A stretch of 64,000 bases of DNA from Apiotrichum sp. Y4204 (GCA_025531455.1 JAMYHL010000001.1:806001-870000); one strand, 5' to 3'. Positions 35,805-49,722 are shown, numbered from the stretch's first letter. Numbers and translations: made by a program. The notes: generated by a model from the sequence alone, not told the origin.

Positions 35805-38800
35805 TCACTTTCTCCTCCTCTGGACAGAGCGGAAAACACGCGCGCTCGCGGCAAGGAGCAGCACGGGCGCAACGCTCACGAGCTCCCCGAGACCAGCATA
35901 CTGCGGGGGGATACGCGCATGCACCGTCGCCCCAGAGGCGAGGAGCAGCGCCGCGAAAAAGTACACCCCGCACCAACCCAGCGCAAGGAGGGCATGTACT
36001 CTTGCTGAAAACGCCAGCTCGAGCGCCGCGCTCATTACGCGGAGGATGTCGCTGCCCAACAGGATAATGCTCGAGGCAAGCACCGCCGCGTCCGTCCCGC
36101 TGCCCATCCCGATCCCGATGTCGGCCCGCGAGAGCGCAATGCTATCGTTTACTCCGTCGCCTACGAATGCGACCTTGCCCGATTTCTGCATGTGCGCAAT
36201 CGCGTCTGCCTTTCCCGAGGGCGAGAGCGCGCCGACACCCACAGCGTTCCCGATACGCCGCGCAAAGGCCGCGACGGCCGCCTGGTGGTCCCCGGACAGA
36301 ATCGTGACCTGTGTTCCGCGTGCTGCGAGCTTGGCACACAGCGCGACTGTCCCGTCGCGCTCCTTGTCCGCGAGACCGAACGCCGCGATCAGCTTGCCGC
36401 CCATGGTCACGACAAAGACGGTGTACCCCGCCTCGAGGTAGGTCTTCACGGTTGGGTGCTGCGTCGTGCCCGTGAAAGCGGCGCTGCCGCCGAGCACCGG
36501 GAAGCCGTAGAACTCGCCGCGCATGCCGCCCCCCGCGACGGTGGTGTACTCGATGTCGAAGAGCGTGGCGTTGGACGAGAGGTACTGGTTGACCGCTACC
36601 GACACCGGATGCTTGCTCTGCGCAGTCATGTGCGCCACCAGCTGCCCCGCGATATCGGTCTCGGTGAATGCCTCGACAATGGAAAGCGTGCCGAGCGAGA
36701 GCGTGCCGGTCTTGTCGAACGCAAACGATTGCACTGTGGAGAGGGAGAGCAGCGCCTCGCTGGAGCGGAAGACGACACCATCCTTAACGCCCATTGCGAT
36801 GACCGTCGCCGCCATGGTTGGGACCTGGAGTCAGCTCACTTCCTCCCTTTATGACCCATTCACTCACCGCCAAAGTCAGGGCACATGGACACGACACGGC
36901 CATGACGGCAATGGCATAGTTGACAGCCTCGATAACGGACGCGCCCCACGGCCTGTGGCGGACATAGCGCATGACGAAGAGCCAGACGATAAACGACGCA
37001 AGGGCGGTAAACGACGCGATGGGGAGAAGCCAGCCCGCAACGCGGTCCGCAAGGTCAGCAAATGCCGAGCTCGAGCTCTGCGCGTCCATCACGGCGCGGA
37101 TCACGCTCGCGAGCGAGTTCTCGCCCACCAGCCGCGACACCGACACGTCGATGCTGCCCGTAATCATCGTCGTGCCGGCGTGCACCGTCTGGCCTGGGCC
37201 GCGCACGACGGGGACAGACTCGCCCGTCACGGCCGACTCGTCGACGTCCGCCGTTCCAGAGAAAACGACGCCGTCGGTCGGCAGAATGTGTCCGGCCACG
37301 ACCCGGATGGTGTCTCCATAAAACAGCAGCCTGTTATTAGCATCACAGCGGCGGGGGTGGGCTCACCGGGCATCCACTTGCTCTCCGGACACAAGCACCG
37401 CTTGCTCAGGCTGGAGCTTGGCGAGGCTGGAGATGGCCGAGAGTGCTGCTTTGCGCGTCGACGCCTGGATGGTGCGGCCGAGGTAGATGAGCGTGATGAG
37501 CAGCCCGAGGGTCTCGAAGAAAGGGTCAGCAATCTTGTTCCCGGCCGCCTGGAACGCAAACGCCACAATCGAGAAAAAGTAGGTCGTCAGCGTGCTCATT
37601 GACGTGAGCACGCCGAGGTCCGCCTGGCGGAGATACCAGATGGTGCGGAACGAGCCCGAGTAGATCGGGAACGCGAGGACAAATACACCTGTCGCGAGGG
37701 CAAATTCGGCGGCGCGATACCCCAGCGACCCCTTGTGCCGGATAGGTGCCCACACAAGCACGAGGATGGGGATGGTGAGCAGCGCGCAGAGGGCGGTGCG
37801 GATAGCGAGCGCGCGTACGTCGGCGTTGATGCGGGTTTCCTCGCGCGAGAGGCCCTGTGGAGCGAGGGTTGCGCCATAAGGTGAGAGCTTCGAGATGATC
37901 TCGCGTGGAGAGCTCTGTTCCTCCCCGCGATGGAACACAAACTCGACGTCGTTGTCGCGCACATTGTTGATATCGTACTTGGACAGCACTTCTGGTGGTG
38001 GAAGGCGCTCAAACCGAATAGGCACGACCGTCGCGGAATCGTCCGTCGGGGTCGAGTACGCCACGCGGATGGTGAACCCGCTCGCGCGGGCGACGAAGCG
38101 GCCGATCATCTCGGCGTCGGGGGACGCTGCGGTTAGATATACAGTACCTCTGGCATATGAAACCCACTCTCTTCACGGGTAGCCTCGACGATACCCCGGA
38201 TAAAGTCAATCTTTGTGATGTTCGCGCCTGGAATCGAGGCAAACGCTTTACGGACCTTGGCCAGGCAGTCGGGGCAGTCCATTCCCGAGACTTCGAGAGT
38301 GAACGCCTCGCTCTTCATGTTTGTTTCCTCCTGTTTGTCCGATACGCCGCCGTACGACTGCACATCGGATAGAAGGGGCACGAGCTCGTCATCCCCCGGA
38401 CAGCACTTTTGCTCGCCGACAAACTCAGCGCACTCGTCTGGCCGGGGACAGCAGTACGCCGCAAAGGCGATGCAGCACCGGCGCGCGGCGATGTGTACCT
38501 GCATCGCGGCGTCCATCAGGGAGCGCACGACTGGGATTAGTCTTGTAGTTTTGTACGCTCATGGTTGGGGAACGTACGGCTGACGTCTGGCTGGCCCATC
38601 ATGGACTTTACGCAGCATGCACACATTGTGCGGTCTGGAATCAGAACTGGTTAGGAAGGGGCACTTACCGGCTCGCCGGCGGCGGCGGGTCACGCAGTTG
38701 ATGCTTCGGCAGGGCCTGTGGATGTGTGTTGAGTCGGAGAAGGTCTTTTCTTGGATCGTGGCTGTCGAGGTCGATGTCTCGCTTGCGGGGCTGCAGTGGT

Positions 38801-39407
38801 TCTCATGGTGGCTGTGCTTCTCGGAGTGGTCATGGGGGTGTGGGTGCGACTCTGGGTTCCTGTCCTGTGTAGAGCAGCGGCCAGAAGCTGCATCCTGCGT
38901 GCATGCATCTCCTAGCGCACCCCACGTGCTAGTATTTCCGTGCTCAGCTGTAATGTCAGTCATGGGTCTCACCGTAAACCCACCGTCACCGCAACGACCC
39001 GCATCACCACCAGTGTCCGATCCCGAGCAGCACCCATCCTCTTCCTGCAGCTCGGCAAGCGACGCACGGCACGCGTGATCTACGCAGTGAGCCTCGGCCG
39101 GCGACTCGTTGGGGAGGTACGCTTCCTGCGGGTGCGTGTGGCCGTGGTGGGCATGTTGGTGGCCCTCGTGATCGTGAGCATGGTCGTGAGAGTGAGAGTG
39201 CCCGTGGTCGTGTGAGTCATGCTTGTGCTCCACGCCATGAGCGTCATGTGCTACGACTCCGTGATCTTGGTCGGGTGCGAGACACGGACTCTGAGAATGG
39301 TGGATGGGGTGGTAACGATCTAGGTTATCATTGTCGTCGATCTCGGTCTCTTCCTTATCCGCGCCGTGATCGGCGGGCGCAGGAGCGGGGCGGCGTGACG
39401 GGGACAT
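35805..39407 (-). CDS. P1B-type heavy-metal exporting ATPase (Pca1/CrpA-like)
   Basis: The family pumps Cu, Cd or related soft metals out of the cytosol using ATP. Six exons (39407-38669, 38634-38578, 38530-38168, 38126-37367, 37330-36868, 36824-35805) join in phase to 1133 residues. Residues about 70-100 are a His/Asp run (HSHDHGHSHSHDHAHD). Further on come Cys pairs (CACCVKSMM, RRCCIAFAAYCC, EQKCCPGD) and one HMA-like domain with GMDCPDC. The ATPase core has the actuator TGES, the metal-site SCPCALTLA in a membrane helix, the phosphorylation site DKTGTLS, the SKHPVSVAV loop and the hinge GDGVNDS. The last helices contain GLGELVSVAPVLLLAASA, without the MxxSS of Cu+-type CopA pumps. Cys pairs plus one HMA match Pca1/CrpA. 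The His-rich start is extra. Metal specificity (Cd versus Cu or Zn) cannot be settled from sequence. Confidence 0.9.
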
Positions 39408-40712
39408 TCTGCAGAATGGGGAGGGGAGTGTTATCTGATAAGCGTGATGATAGTTGGGAGGGGGGATTGGAATGAGGACCCGAGAGGTCACGGTCGTGGA
39501 TGGACCACCATTTTATGCACTTGCAGCCTTGGGACCTTTGCCACCCACCGCGTTTTCTCTCTCCGCTCCCATTGTCTGGTGCACTGGGAGTATTATACGC
39601 CACTGCTCTGCTCTTGCCCAAGCAGTCGTCCCGCGTTGCTCGCGTTCTCGTCCCCGTGGTACGTGGTGGTTCCACGCTGCCTCGGCCGACGCAGAAGGCC
39701 CATGACTGCCGCGGCATCTATTTGCCACCATCATCCGTCTCGGAGACGGCAGAGCCAGCTGACCAGCCAAAGTAAAAGGCACAAACGCCACAGTCTGCGA
39801 ATAGCCACCCCGGCGCGGTGCACTAGTCTTAAGCACAAGGACACGGATCCGCGGTTCGACACCCTCTGACTGCGCGTGGCGCTTTGGTGTTATCGGCCGA
39901 GGTGTGCCAGCGTGCCAGCTTGCCAGAGCTTGACGACCGGGCCGTGGTGGTGGTCCGAGCGGGGGTGAGAGCCGACGGGGTGGACATTGGGCGCGCATTC
40001 TAGGCGCGTTATGTGAGGCTTGTCGTCTCATTGTGCTGTCATGCTGTACTGCCTGAACTGAGCTCACACAAGTACACAAATGTACACACACCGGGCTATG
40101 TTTGGCGCTCACTCGGTCTGCTGACTGCGACAAGTGCAGAACGAACCTGATGAGTGTCGAGTGCCCTCGCACCTGTTTTGCACCTCCCACCATGCACCCG
40201 GTATCGAGTGGGGACACCAGAATACAGAAACGGGGGCAGGACCTGCGCGTTGGATTTGTGGCAAGAGGCGCAGCCAAGCCATGAACACTTGGTACTGGAC
40301 CGAATTGACATGTACAGCCCAGGATGTGCATCGCCGTTGTCACGAATGGCGCGAGTCTCTTGCTCATTCCACGCTCACATCTGCCTAAGTAGACATGCCC
40401 ATGTGTTGGAGGTCGCGGCAAGTCGGCGTCGTTGATATCAGCGTTCTCAGTCACTGTGTGAACGCGATCATGCGAGTCCATGTCGATGTCTAGTCCACCA
40501 ACGATGTTCATGTCATCTAGAGCACCCTGGATGTGAAGACGTCCCAAAGACACCTAAAACCAGCGACCAGTTCCAGACCCACTCGGCCAGCATTAGCACA
40601 CGGCTGGCACCTCTCGGCGCGACGACAAACTGGCCACGCCCGGCCAGTCTCCATGGCTCAGAGCAGTCTCGTCAACAGCTATAGTACATAATATCATACA
40701 GTTCCACGACCA
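39408..40712. other. Intergenic between metal ATPase and sugar transporter
   Basis: No supported gene. The one long open frame on the minus strand has no ATG at its start, no family resemblance and mixed composition. Metal-response or other upstream elements of the ATPase promoter would lie at its left end. Confidence 0.5.
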
Positions 40713-42600
40713 TCATGCCATTCTGCGGCGCGACTCATCCTCCACGGCCATCTTCGCCGCGCGCATCTCTCTACTCTTCTGCACCCCAAAATCATGCTTA
40801 AAGACCTCACCAACCTCCTCGAGACTGAGCCCACTGGTCTCGGGATAGAGATAGTAACAAAACACCCAGCCGACACCACAGACAGCAGCGTAGAGCGAAA
40901 ATGCGCCGGCGGGGGAGGCGCGCTCCATCAGACTGAGGAATGTCGCTGCCACGACGAGATTACATGTCCAGTTTGTCGCGGTCGCCACGCTGCTCCCGAG
41001 CGCGCGGACCTCGAGCGGGAAGAGTTCACCCTGCTGCCATGGAATGTTGCCCAGCCCCGTCGCGTAGGAAGCGACATACAGAATCATACCGCCGAGAATT
41101 GTCAGTGTTTGGCGTTTGGGATAGTCGGTGCCAGGGACAAGAACGCCGCCAGTCGGCAGGGTCAGGTCTGGGATTAGTCATGAAGAGGAAGATACACACA
41201 GTGGAAGGCGACGGAGACGAGAAGGAGCGAGGCCGCCATCGGCGGGACGGTGTAGAGCATGACCGTGCGGCGGCCGAGTGGGTCGACGATCTGCGGTCAG
41301 AGGGGAATGAATGCGTTCCGACATGGTGTACTCACCTTCAATGCTACAAGAGTAAAGGCAAAGTTGGCGAGAGCAATGAGCATACCGGTCGCTGTCGGAT
41401 TATCAAAGCCGAGCGCGGCAAAGATGGACGCGGAAAAGTACATGAGACTGTTGAACCCGCATAGTTGCTGCAGTGCTTGGAGACCACAGCCAATGACTGG
41501 GATTAGTTTGCAGCATGCACTGAACGCTCGATTTTACTCACTCAATGCCCGGCGATAGCCTCCTACCCGGAACAAACTCTCCGCACGCTCGCGCCACGTC
41601 GTCTCCGCCTCGATCTGTGCGCTGCGGCGGAGTGCATCTCGCATCGTCGCGATCTTTCGCGCGAGGTCGTCGGACGTGGCAAGTGGGTAGATCCGGCTGA
41701 ATACCGCGGATACTGCCGCAGTGTCGCCGCGCACAAGAAGGATGCGGGCTGGGATTAGCAGAGCAACATCCATCCGGACTCACGACTTTCGGGGAGGAAC
41801 GCAAGCGACGCGAGCTGCACCATAGCGGGCAGCGCACCAAGGCCCACCATCCATCTCCAGCCAGCCGGGTCGCGTGCAAACACTGCGCCGATTCCTGGGG
41901 TCAACCTAGAACGGACACATGCTCACCATAAGCCACCACCTGCCCGAGCGTACACGCAACAGCATTAAGCGTGACGAGCCGGCCGCGCAACCGCGTTGAC
42001 GCCAGCTCGCCAATATACATGGGCGCGATGCAGCTTGCAAGCCCGACACCGAGACCGACAACGAAGCGGCCGACGACCATCACGCGGACACTGTGCGCGG
42101 CGGCTTGGATCAGCGCGCCGGCGACAAACACAACGTTCGCCACCGCCAGCACGCGCCGCCGGCCGCTTCCCCCTCCAGCGCCGAGGCCACCACACAGCGC
42201 ACCCAGAGTCGTCGCCGCCGTAATCGCCTCCTTCTGCCATGTCGACAGCTCGGCGCCCAGGTCCCGCCCAATGGTGACCCTGTCATTAGCGGTGGAAGAA
42301 GTCGTCACGAACAATGTGCCTGAGATAATGCCCGTGTCGTAGCCAAAGAGCAGGCCGGATACGGAGGCCGTGCCCACGAGTGCCAAGACAAAGGGATTGA
42401 GTCTGAGGTCAGCGCTGGCATCCTTCTCTTTTATAGACCTACTCGTCCTCGCCTGGTACACTAAAGTCGTCGACCTTGTCAATCTCGTCCACGTCGCTTT
42501 CCCAGTGGTGGGCCGGGCGCGCTGGTGAGGGAACTACCGCCAACTCTGGGGCGGAAGAATCCGTCGTTGGCAGAGGCGCGTATTCTCCACCGGGAGTCAT
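40713..42600 (-). CDS. MFS sugar/polyol transporter, myo-inositol transporter-like
   Basis: Twelve-helix proton-linked importer of the sugar porter family in the plasma membrane. The ATG (42598-42600) opens a polar N-terminal tail ([16 protein letters not shown]). After a short intron, helix 1 carries [12 protein letters not shown], typical of sugar and inositol porters. Later come [16 protein letters not shown], a PIYIGELA-type block ([19 protein letters not shown]) and, after splicing, [13 protein letters not shown] at the end of the N half. The C half has [50 protein letters not shown] and [11 protein letters not shown]. Several short introns split the gene. The GYDTG and IPWQ(Q)GELFP blocks resemble fungal inositol/proton symporters, but the substrate could be another polyol or sugar. 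Confidence 0.87.
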
Positions 42601-42909
42601 GGCGGCATAGAGTAAGTGTTCGTTGTAGATGGTGTAATTGTCAGAGCCGTGAACGGAGGCGGTGACGATGAAACCAAACAGAAGTACCAGACAGGGTTCG
42701 GAAGTAACAGATCCGAAGGACTGCCTGCCATGATGTGTGGTGGATGGGTCCTGGGGGACAATGTATCAACAACAATGATCTCGACATCTTCAGATGCGGT
42801 TCTGCATCTGCAACTACACTGACAAGACTCAACCAAGGGGCAAGCATGAGGCATTGGAGAGTAACATAAACTAACGCGACAACCACCCTATCCAACTTCA
42901 TACCTCCCA
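42601..42909. other. Intergenic, tandem minus-strand genes
   Basis: Promoter of the sugar transporter and 3' region of the aminotransferase. Nothing else seen. Confidence 0.5.
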
Positions 42910-44485
<1,576 letters not shown>

Positions 44486-44562
44486 CGTGGGTGTGTGCTC
44501 GAGCTGTTCAGAGTTCTCTCTGGGCTCGGGGAACTCTCGCCGGGCTGGGAACAACGCCATTA

Positions 44563-44571
44563 TATGCTCTG
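44563..44571 (-). promoter_or_regulatory. TATA-like element before the aminotransferase
   Basis: Minus-strand sequence GCATATAATGG lies about 80 bp upstream of the chosen ATG and overlaps the alternative upstream ATG. This placement argues that the longer N-terminus is not translated. Confidence 0.3.
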
Positions 44572-45645
44572 TCGAGCACGGGCAACGACGTCGCCGAAAC
44601 AACGTTGCCCGCCTGCCCGCTTGCCCGCTGTTGCCCGTCTCGCCGCTTCGCCGCTGTCCCTCTTGAGATAAGCCCTCGCGCCACCATTTGCCGTCACCCT
44701 GAGGACGTTGGTTGCTAAAGTCGGAGATTGCCGCGCGGGCAAGTGGCCGAGTCCGGCTAGGCCATCTTCGGGTCCTTTCTCACACCACAGTTTTGCCTCA
44801 TATGTGACTTAACCCACTCCACTGCTCCGTCCCATTCTTCAGAGCCCGACACTTCAGTCGCCGAGTTTGGTGACTGTCAGCCAACAACGGTAGGGCCCTC
44901 GCACCGTCAAAAGCGAACCGAGAGCGCAAAGATTAAGATCGTCGAAGCTGCTTTTGTGAGAGCGTGTAAGAGCGGTTAATCCAAAAGGGCTACGTCCATC
45001 AGCTGTTCACGACACAATGTCTCGTAGTGGGACATGCCGGTGTCACTGCCTTTCCATCTGATGAGAGCTGCTTGAGATTACTTACCAGCCTCCGCTACAC
45101 GTCTCATATCACTACATGCCGGGGCGACTAGGGTGTTATATCTACTTTGGCATTCCCCAACTTTCGCACCCACTAGTCCGTCATCAGTCCGGCGACGAGT
45201 CACGACCAAGCCATGAAGCCAAAAGAACTCTCCCGATAGACCATCGATTACGCGCCTGTCACGACTTGTGTGCCGCAAACAGCATTTGCATCAGTTTATC
45301 TAGTCGCGTCTCAGACAACATGCATCATACAGAGATAGATGGGTATCAAAGCTTGCGCTGACCTAAAGTCACGTGAGGTCTTGAGCGTCATTCTCAGTTT
45401 CGATGTCGCGATCGTCGCGACCCGTGGCGCCACACCAAACACACCAACCAACTGATATCGCCATTGAGGCCACAATCCACGCCTTGCATGCAGACTAGCA
45501 GCGCAGGGAGGGCAGCATGATTACATATTTTATGCTCACCACCACTATGCTGAGCCTCGTCAATGTTCATAAGTGCAATGCGGATGGGAACGTAGACGCC
45601 GAGGAATGGCGTTTAGGCCCTCGCCATTCGTTCTTGGCATCAACT

Positions 45646-45651
45646 CTTATC
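45646..45651 (-). promoter_or_regulatory. GATA-factor-type site upstream of the permease
   Basis: GATAAG on the minus strand about 110 bp before the permease ATG. Short motif; functional only by inference from nitrogen regulation of the Dal5 family. Confidence 0.25.
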
Positions 45652-45759
45652 GGCTTGGGGACACATCGCCGAGATGTCGCGGCTTTGGCGTCGAGTACTT
45701 ATAGCAGACCTCTGAGGAGTGAAGATCATCCCATAATAAATTGGAACAGCGTTTTTGCC

Positions 45760-47439
45760 ATGGCTACATCGACGGACGAAAAAACGCTAGCGAATCCAGT
45801 TTCCCATGGTGTGTACGAGTGCGCATTGCGAAGACTTATACACGCCAGGTGACGAGAAACATGTCGTCCAAGACATTGAGGCAGCGTCCGACTCGGATTA
45901 CTCCGTGTCCTCGACCGACTGGACCGACGCCGAGGAGCGCAGGGTTGTCCTCAAGCTCGACTTCACCGTCCTCGCCTTGACCACATTTGGTTTCTTCTGC
46001 TTCCAAATCGAGCGAGGGTGGGTTTCAAGGAGCTGGGAGACAGTGACTAACGACAGAAATATCGCGAACGCTGCGACAACTTCCATGTTTAAGGATATCG
46101 GCATTTCGCTTGATCAGTTCAACACTGGCCAGGGTCTGCTGTATCTTGGCATCGTTCTTCTCGAGTACGTAGCTTGGATGTGTTATTGACGCGGGTTTTG
46201 AGACTGATTGACAGAATCCCTTCTCAGATTGTTCTGCAGCGCGTAGGCCCTCGCCTTTGGATCTCTTTCCAGATCTTCTGCTTTGGTCTCGTCGCCACAC
46301 TGCAGATGTTCATGCACAACTACAGTTCTTTCCTCGCCACGCGCATTCTCCTCGGTATCACTGAGTGTGGCTGTAAGTGACATGACCGAATCCGAAACTA
46401 ACGGGTCAGATATCCCGGCGTCTCTGTACCTCATCTCATGCTTCTACAAGCGCAGCGAGCTAAGCAGCCGCACCGCCATCTTTTTCCTCGGCAATGTCGT
46501 TGTCGGAGGTGTAGCAGGTCTCTTGGCATATGGCATCTTGCACATCAAAACACATCTCAAGAGCTGGCAGAATCTCTTCCTGATTGAAGGTTCGCTTTCA
46601 CTTTTCTGCTTTTTCGTCTTTCTCGCCTTCCTCCCTGACTCGCCGGAACATCCCTATCCGCTCATCAAGTCGCTTGGCGTGTTCAATGCGCGCGAACGCG
46701 AGATTCTCCGTGCTCGTGTGGTCCTCGACGACGTGGCCAAGGCCGAGACGCGCCGCCCCCTCACGAGAAAGGAGATTCTCGGGACGCTCGGAAACTGGCG
46801 CAATTACCCGCATCTGCTCTTTACCCTTGCGATGATCACACCCAATGTCGCTGTGGGACAGTACATTCCCCTCCTCATCAAGAGCTTTGGCTTCGATGCG
46901 GTCAAGGCCAATGCGCTCTCCTCCGTTGGAGGCTGGATCACCTTTGTACTACTGCTCATTGTGGGATTTATCGCCGACCGCGTGAAAACCAAGGGCTTCA
47001 TCGTCATTTTCCTAAGTCTCGCCAACCTGGCCGCATGGATCGGATGTGAGTCACACACTCTTCCCAGCCTTTTCTGACTCCAGTTCTGGCCAAGTCCACA
47101 TCCCACGACAAATGGGGCAAGTACGCAGCGCTGATGGTCGTCTCCGGCCTCTCCTTCACGTGGCACCCGACGAACAACACCTGGCTCTCCCTGAACCAAG
47201 CGACGCCGCAGCAGCGCTCCATCGCAATGGCAATGTTTATCATGTCCGCCAACACGGGTGCCCTGATCGGCTCACAGGTCATGCGCGGCAAGGACGCACC
47301 GCTGTACCAGACTGGGTTCCGCGTCTGCGTCGCCCTTACGGCGGTCGGGTGTGCGGTTGCCATTGCCCAGCACTTCCAATACTCGTGGAGTAACCGCAAA
47401 AATGAGGAGAAGGGGGAGGAGCGCCGCTATGTTGAGTAG
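45760..47439 (+). CDS. MFS anion:cation symporter, allantoate permease (Dal5)-like
   Basis: Dal5-family carriers import organic anions such as allantoate, ureidosuccinate, vitamins or dipeptides with protons at the plasma membrane. Exon 1 (45760-45808) starts at ATG and reads MATSTDEKTLANPVSHG. It joins exon 2 at 45849 (DEKHVVQDIEAAS) across a 40-nt intron. The next intron (46018-46056) is 39 nt. Helix blocks include VLALTTFGFFCFQ, GLLYLGIVLLEIPSQIVLQ, LLGITECG, IPASLYLISCFYKRSELSSR, FLPDSPE and LSFTWHPTNNTWLSLNQ followed by RSIAMAMFIMSANTGALIGSQ. These fit the ACS family, including its typical tyrosine/lysine-rich loop with YKRSE. The C-terminus is a short charged tail. It ends 129 bp from the stop of the convergent aldolase-family gene. 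Substrate unknown. Confidence 0.88.
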
Positions 47440-47568
47440 AATGGTCATTTAAACCCTTGTTTTTTTCGGAACTGCGAAGGATGAGTAGTGAGCAGTGCTA
47501 TCTTAGATAGGTGTGATGGCTTTTCGGGCGCTTTAATCGGCACTGCTTACATGTGATTCGTTTCGTAT

Positions 47569-48496
47569 CTATTGCTTGTACTCGTCCCCTTCCAGAGCTT
47601 CCAACCAAGCATACAGTTCCTCAGCCTCCTCCCTGGCCTTCTCCTCTCCCCCACTCCGCGCAAACACCTCCGCAACAGCAGGATCAGGGAGGATCACACC
47701 GCCGCCAGCAGCATCCGCAGCAAGCTGAGCCTCACACAGCTTCTCCAAACGCACAAAGTACGCAACCGCAGCCTCGACGCTCGTCGCAGCCGTGAGGATG
47801 CCGTGATTCTGCAAAATCACGCCCTTGCCCTCCGGTCCCAACGCTTCGCAGATGCGCTTTCCCTCCTCGTCGGAAAGGACGACGCCGCCAAAGTTGTCGT
47901 ACAGCTTGACTGTGTGCGCGTACTGCGCACCCTCTGGAAATCAGAAGTGACTAATTGCGCGAAAACGCACCGAGATTACACAAATCGAGATTCCGACCGA
48001 GAGCGGAGAACGTGCGTCCATAGAAACTGTGGCTGTGTGCCGCGGCATGGATGTCGCTGCGGGCATTGTGGATCGAGTGGTGAATCGCAAACCCGGCGGC
48101 ATTGTACAACTGCCCGTTACCGGGTTTTCCGGTTCCCTCGAGAACGGCCCCAGTGTGGTCGATGAGCAGAAGGTCCGACGCCGTCATGTGGTCAAACGCC
48201 ACGCCGTAGGGGTTGACCCAGAATGCGCTATCGTCAGCTGGGAGATGTTTCCTCACTCACTTGGGATTGATCGGGTCGCGCACGCTGATGTGTCCCGCCA
48301 CGCCCTCGTCGTATCCTAGTCGCGCGAAGATGCGGAACGCCCCAGCAAGACGCTCCTTTACCCATTGCCGCTGGGCGTTAGCCTTACTGGACAGGTGGCA
48401 GGCGGTGCGCCTCACCTCGTCCAAAGCGCCGTCCGTCGTCGGTCGCAGAGTTAGCACTGGCGCCTCCTGTGTCACTGTAGCTGTCGTCGTAGTCAT
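47569..48496 (-). CDS. Class II aldolase/adducin-family protein (metal site intact)
   Basis: Family members cleave or epimerise sugar phosphates and related hydroxy acids with a divalent metal held by three His. Residues include a polar N-terminus ([17 protein letters not shown]), then [20 protein letters not shown] and [10 protein letters not shown]. After a short intron come [41 protein letters not shown] (the HxH pair of the metal site) and [20 protein letters not shown] (third His in NHG). The C-terminus ([17 protein letters not shown]) ends in TAG at 47569-47571. Short fungal members like this are often annotated as 3-hydroxy-acid or methylthioribulose-type aldolases, but the substrate is unknown. 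The start is 266 bp from the divergent paralogue at 48763. Confidence 0.88.
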
Positions 48497-48762
48497 CGTC
48501 GGCAGATGGGGAGGAGAGATGTTGACAGAGGTGGTATTCCAAGGTGTGGGACTGTTTGCTGATTCTACAAGCCCACATTCTCCACTATCTCGGTGTCTCG
48601 GTGATCGGTGTTCATCCATCGGCCATCTCCGACCAGCAACATCCCCACCCAGTCCAACGATCATCTTACAATTCCGCCAAAGCAGTTCGCCCGCTGCATA
48701 TTCTGCCTCTTCATCACGACTGCGAAGACATTGAAATCTCCTCCTCCCTAGCTCTTGCCATC

Positions 48763-49722
48763 ATGGCCACTCTCATAATCGTCCCACAGGCGCAGAAGGA
48801 CGGCTTTCGTCGTCCCCTGCCCCCCACGTTTCCGGTACGCAAGCCGCCCCTCGCCGAGAATAAACGTGCTTTCCCGAAGCTGACAGTTCCCACAGGATGA
48901 CACCACCCGCGCAAAGTTCCAGAAGGGCCAGCTGGCTCTCGCGGCGCGAATAATGGACGCGCAGGGATGGGGCATCGGATGTGCTGTTGGCCTGAGCGCG
49001 CGCGACGCACGCGACAGCCAGCTCGTGTGGGTCCTCCCGAAGGGTGTCCCGTTATGTGCTGTTACGAGTGGGAGCCTTGTGGGAGTGCGTCTGGACGGAG
49101 AAGCGGTGGGAGGCGGGAAGTGTGCGTAATCTGCCTGGTGAACGTGCTGGGTGTTGCTGACAACAGACGACACCAACTACGTGCCTCTCCATCTTGCAAT
49201 CTATGCCGCCCGCGCGGACGTTAACGGAATAACCTCGGGCCACACACCCCACGGACGCGTCTTCGCCTCGCGGGGAGAACCCCTCAAAATGCTGTGGCAG
49301 GACAGCTGCACATTCTACAATGCAGTCCACGAGCTGTCGTTCGACGAAGCGCTGAATCCGACAGTGGAGGCTGTGGGGGCCGCTCTCAAAGATGGCAAGG
49401 GGCTCATCCTGCGTAATCGGGGTCTGCTCACGTGCTCGGCAACTATCGAGGGTGCGATCGCGACATATGTCCGGCTCGAGAACCTCTGTGGTGGCCAGAT
49501 TGCTGTCGAGGCGGCCATCAAGGGGCGCGGGGGAGATCTTACATTTGTTGGTGACGAGGAAGCCCAGGTGAGCACGTCGCGCCGTTGCACAAATCCTGCA
49601 CGGCGCTTACACCTCAGTATACTCAGCAGAACACGGGATCCCAGCACCACGCGTGGATGATGGCTATGCCGTACTATGCGCGCATCACGAGGGCTGTAGG
49701 ACGGGGGCCGCTTGAGATCTGA
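48763..49722 (+). CDS. Class II aldolase-family paralogue with altered metal-binding residues
   Basis: The spliced product begins MATLIIVPQAQKDGF and has a first intron (GTACGC to CCCACAG) before DDTTRAKFQKGQLALAARIM. Two further introns precede YDTNYVPLHLAIYAARADV and YTQQNTGSQHHAWMMAMPYYA; the protein ends RAVGRGPLEI (TGA at 49720-49722). It aligns with the neighbouring gene: GITSGHTPHGRVFASRG against [17 protein letters not shown], and GLILRNRGLLTCSATIEGA against [19 protein letters not shown]. The third metal-ligand His (NHG) is Arg here (NRG), and the HSHS pair is HTPH. It therefore probably lacks normal aldolase activity. The fold is retained, so a role as partner or regulator of the neighbour is possible. 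Each of the three introns restores the frame, which argues against a pseudogene. Confidence 0.8.

Larger units (their letters stand above)
44486..45759. other. Divergent promoter region aminotransferase / Dal5-type permease
   Basis: 1.27 kb between divergent starts, lower in GC than the genes. No conserved frame and no tRNA-like fold supported. A CTTATC (GATAAG on the other strand) lies at 45646-45651, a GATA-factor-type site that would fit nitrogen control of a Dal5-type permease. Confidence 0.45.

Noticed and set aside
39850..39870. tRNA B-box-like GGTTCGACACCC
   Set aside because: No A-box at the right spacing and the flanking bases do not form a T-arm stem.
39513..40553. Long minus-strand open frame of about 346 codons
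   Set aside because: Its first codon is GTG, not ATG; no domain is recognisable; composition is mixed and it covers a promoter region.
44735..44765. tRNA A-box-like GTGGCCGAGTCC
   Set aside because: No B-box within the next 90 bp and no acceptor stem.
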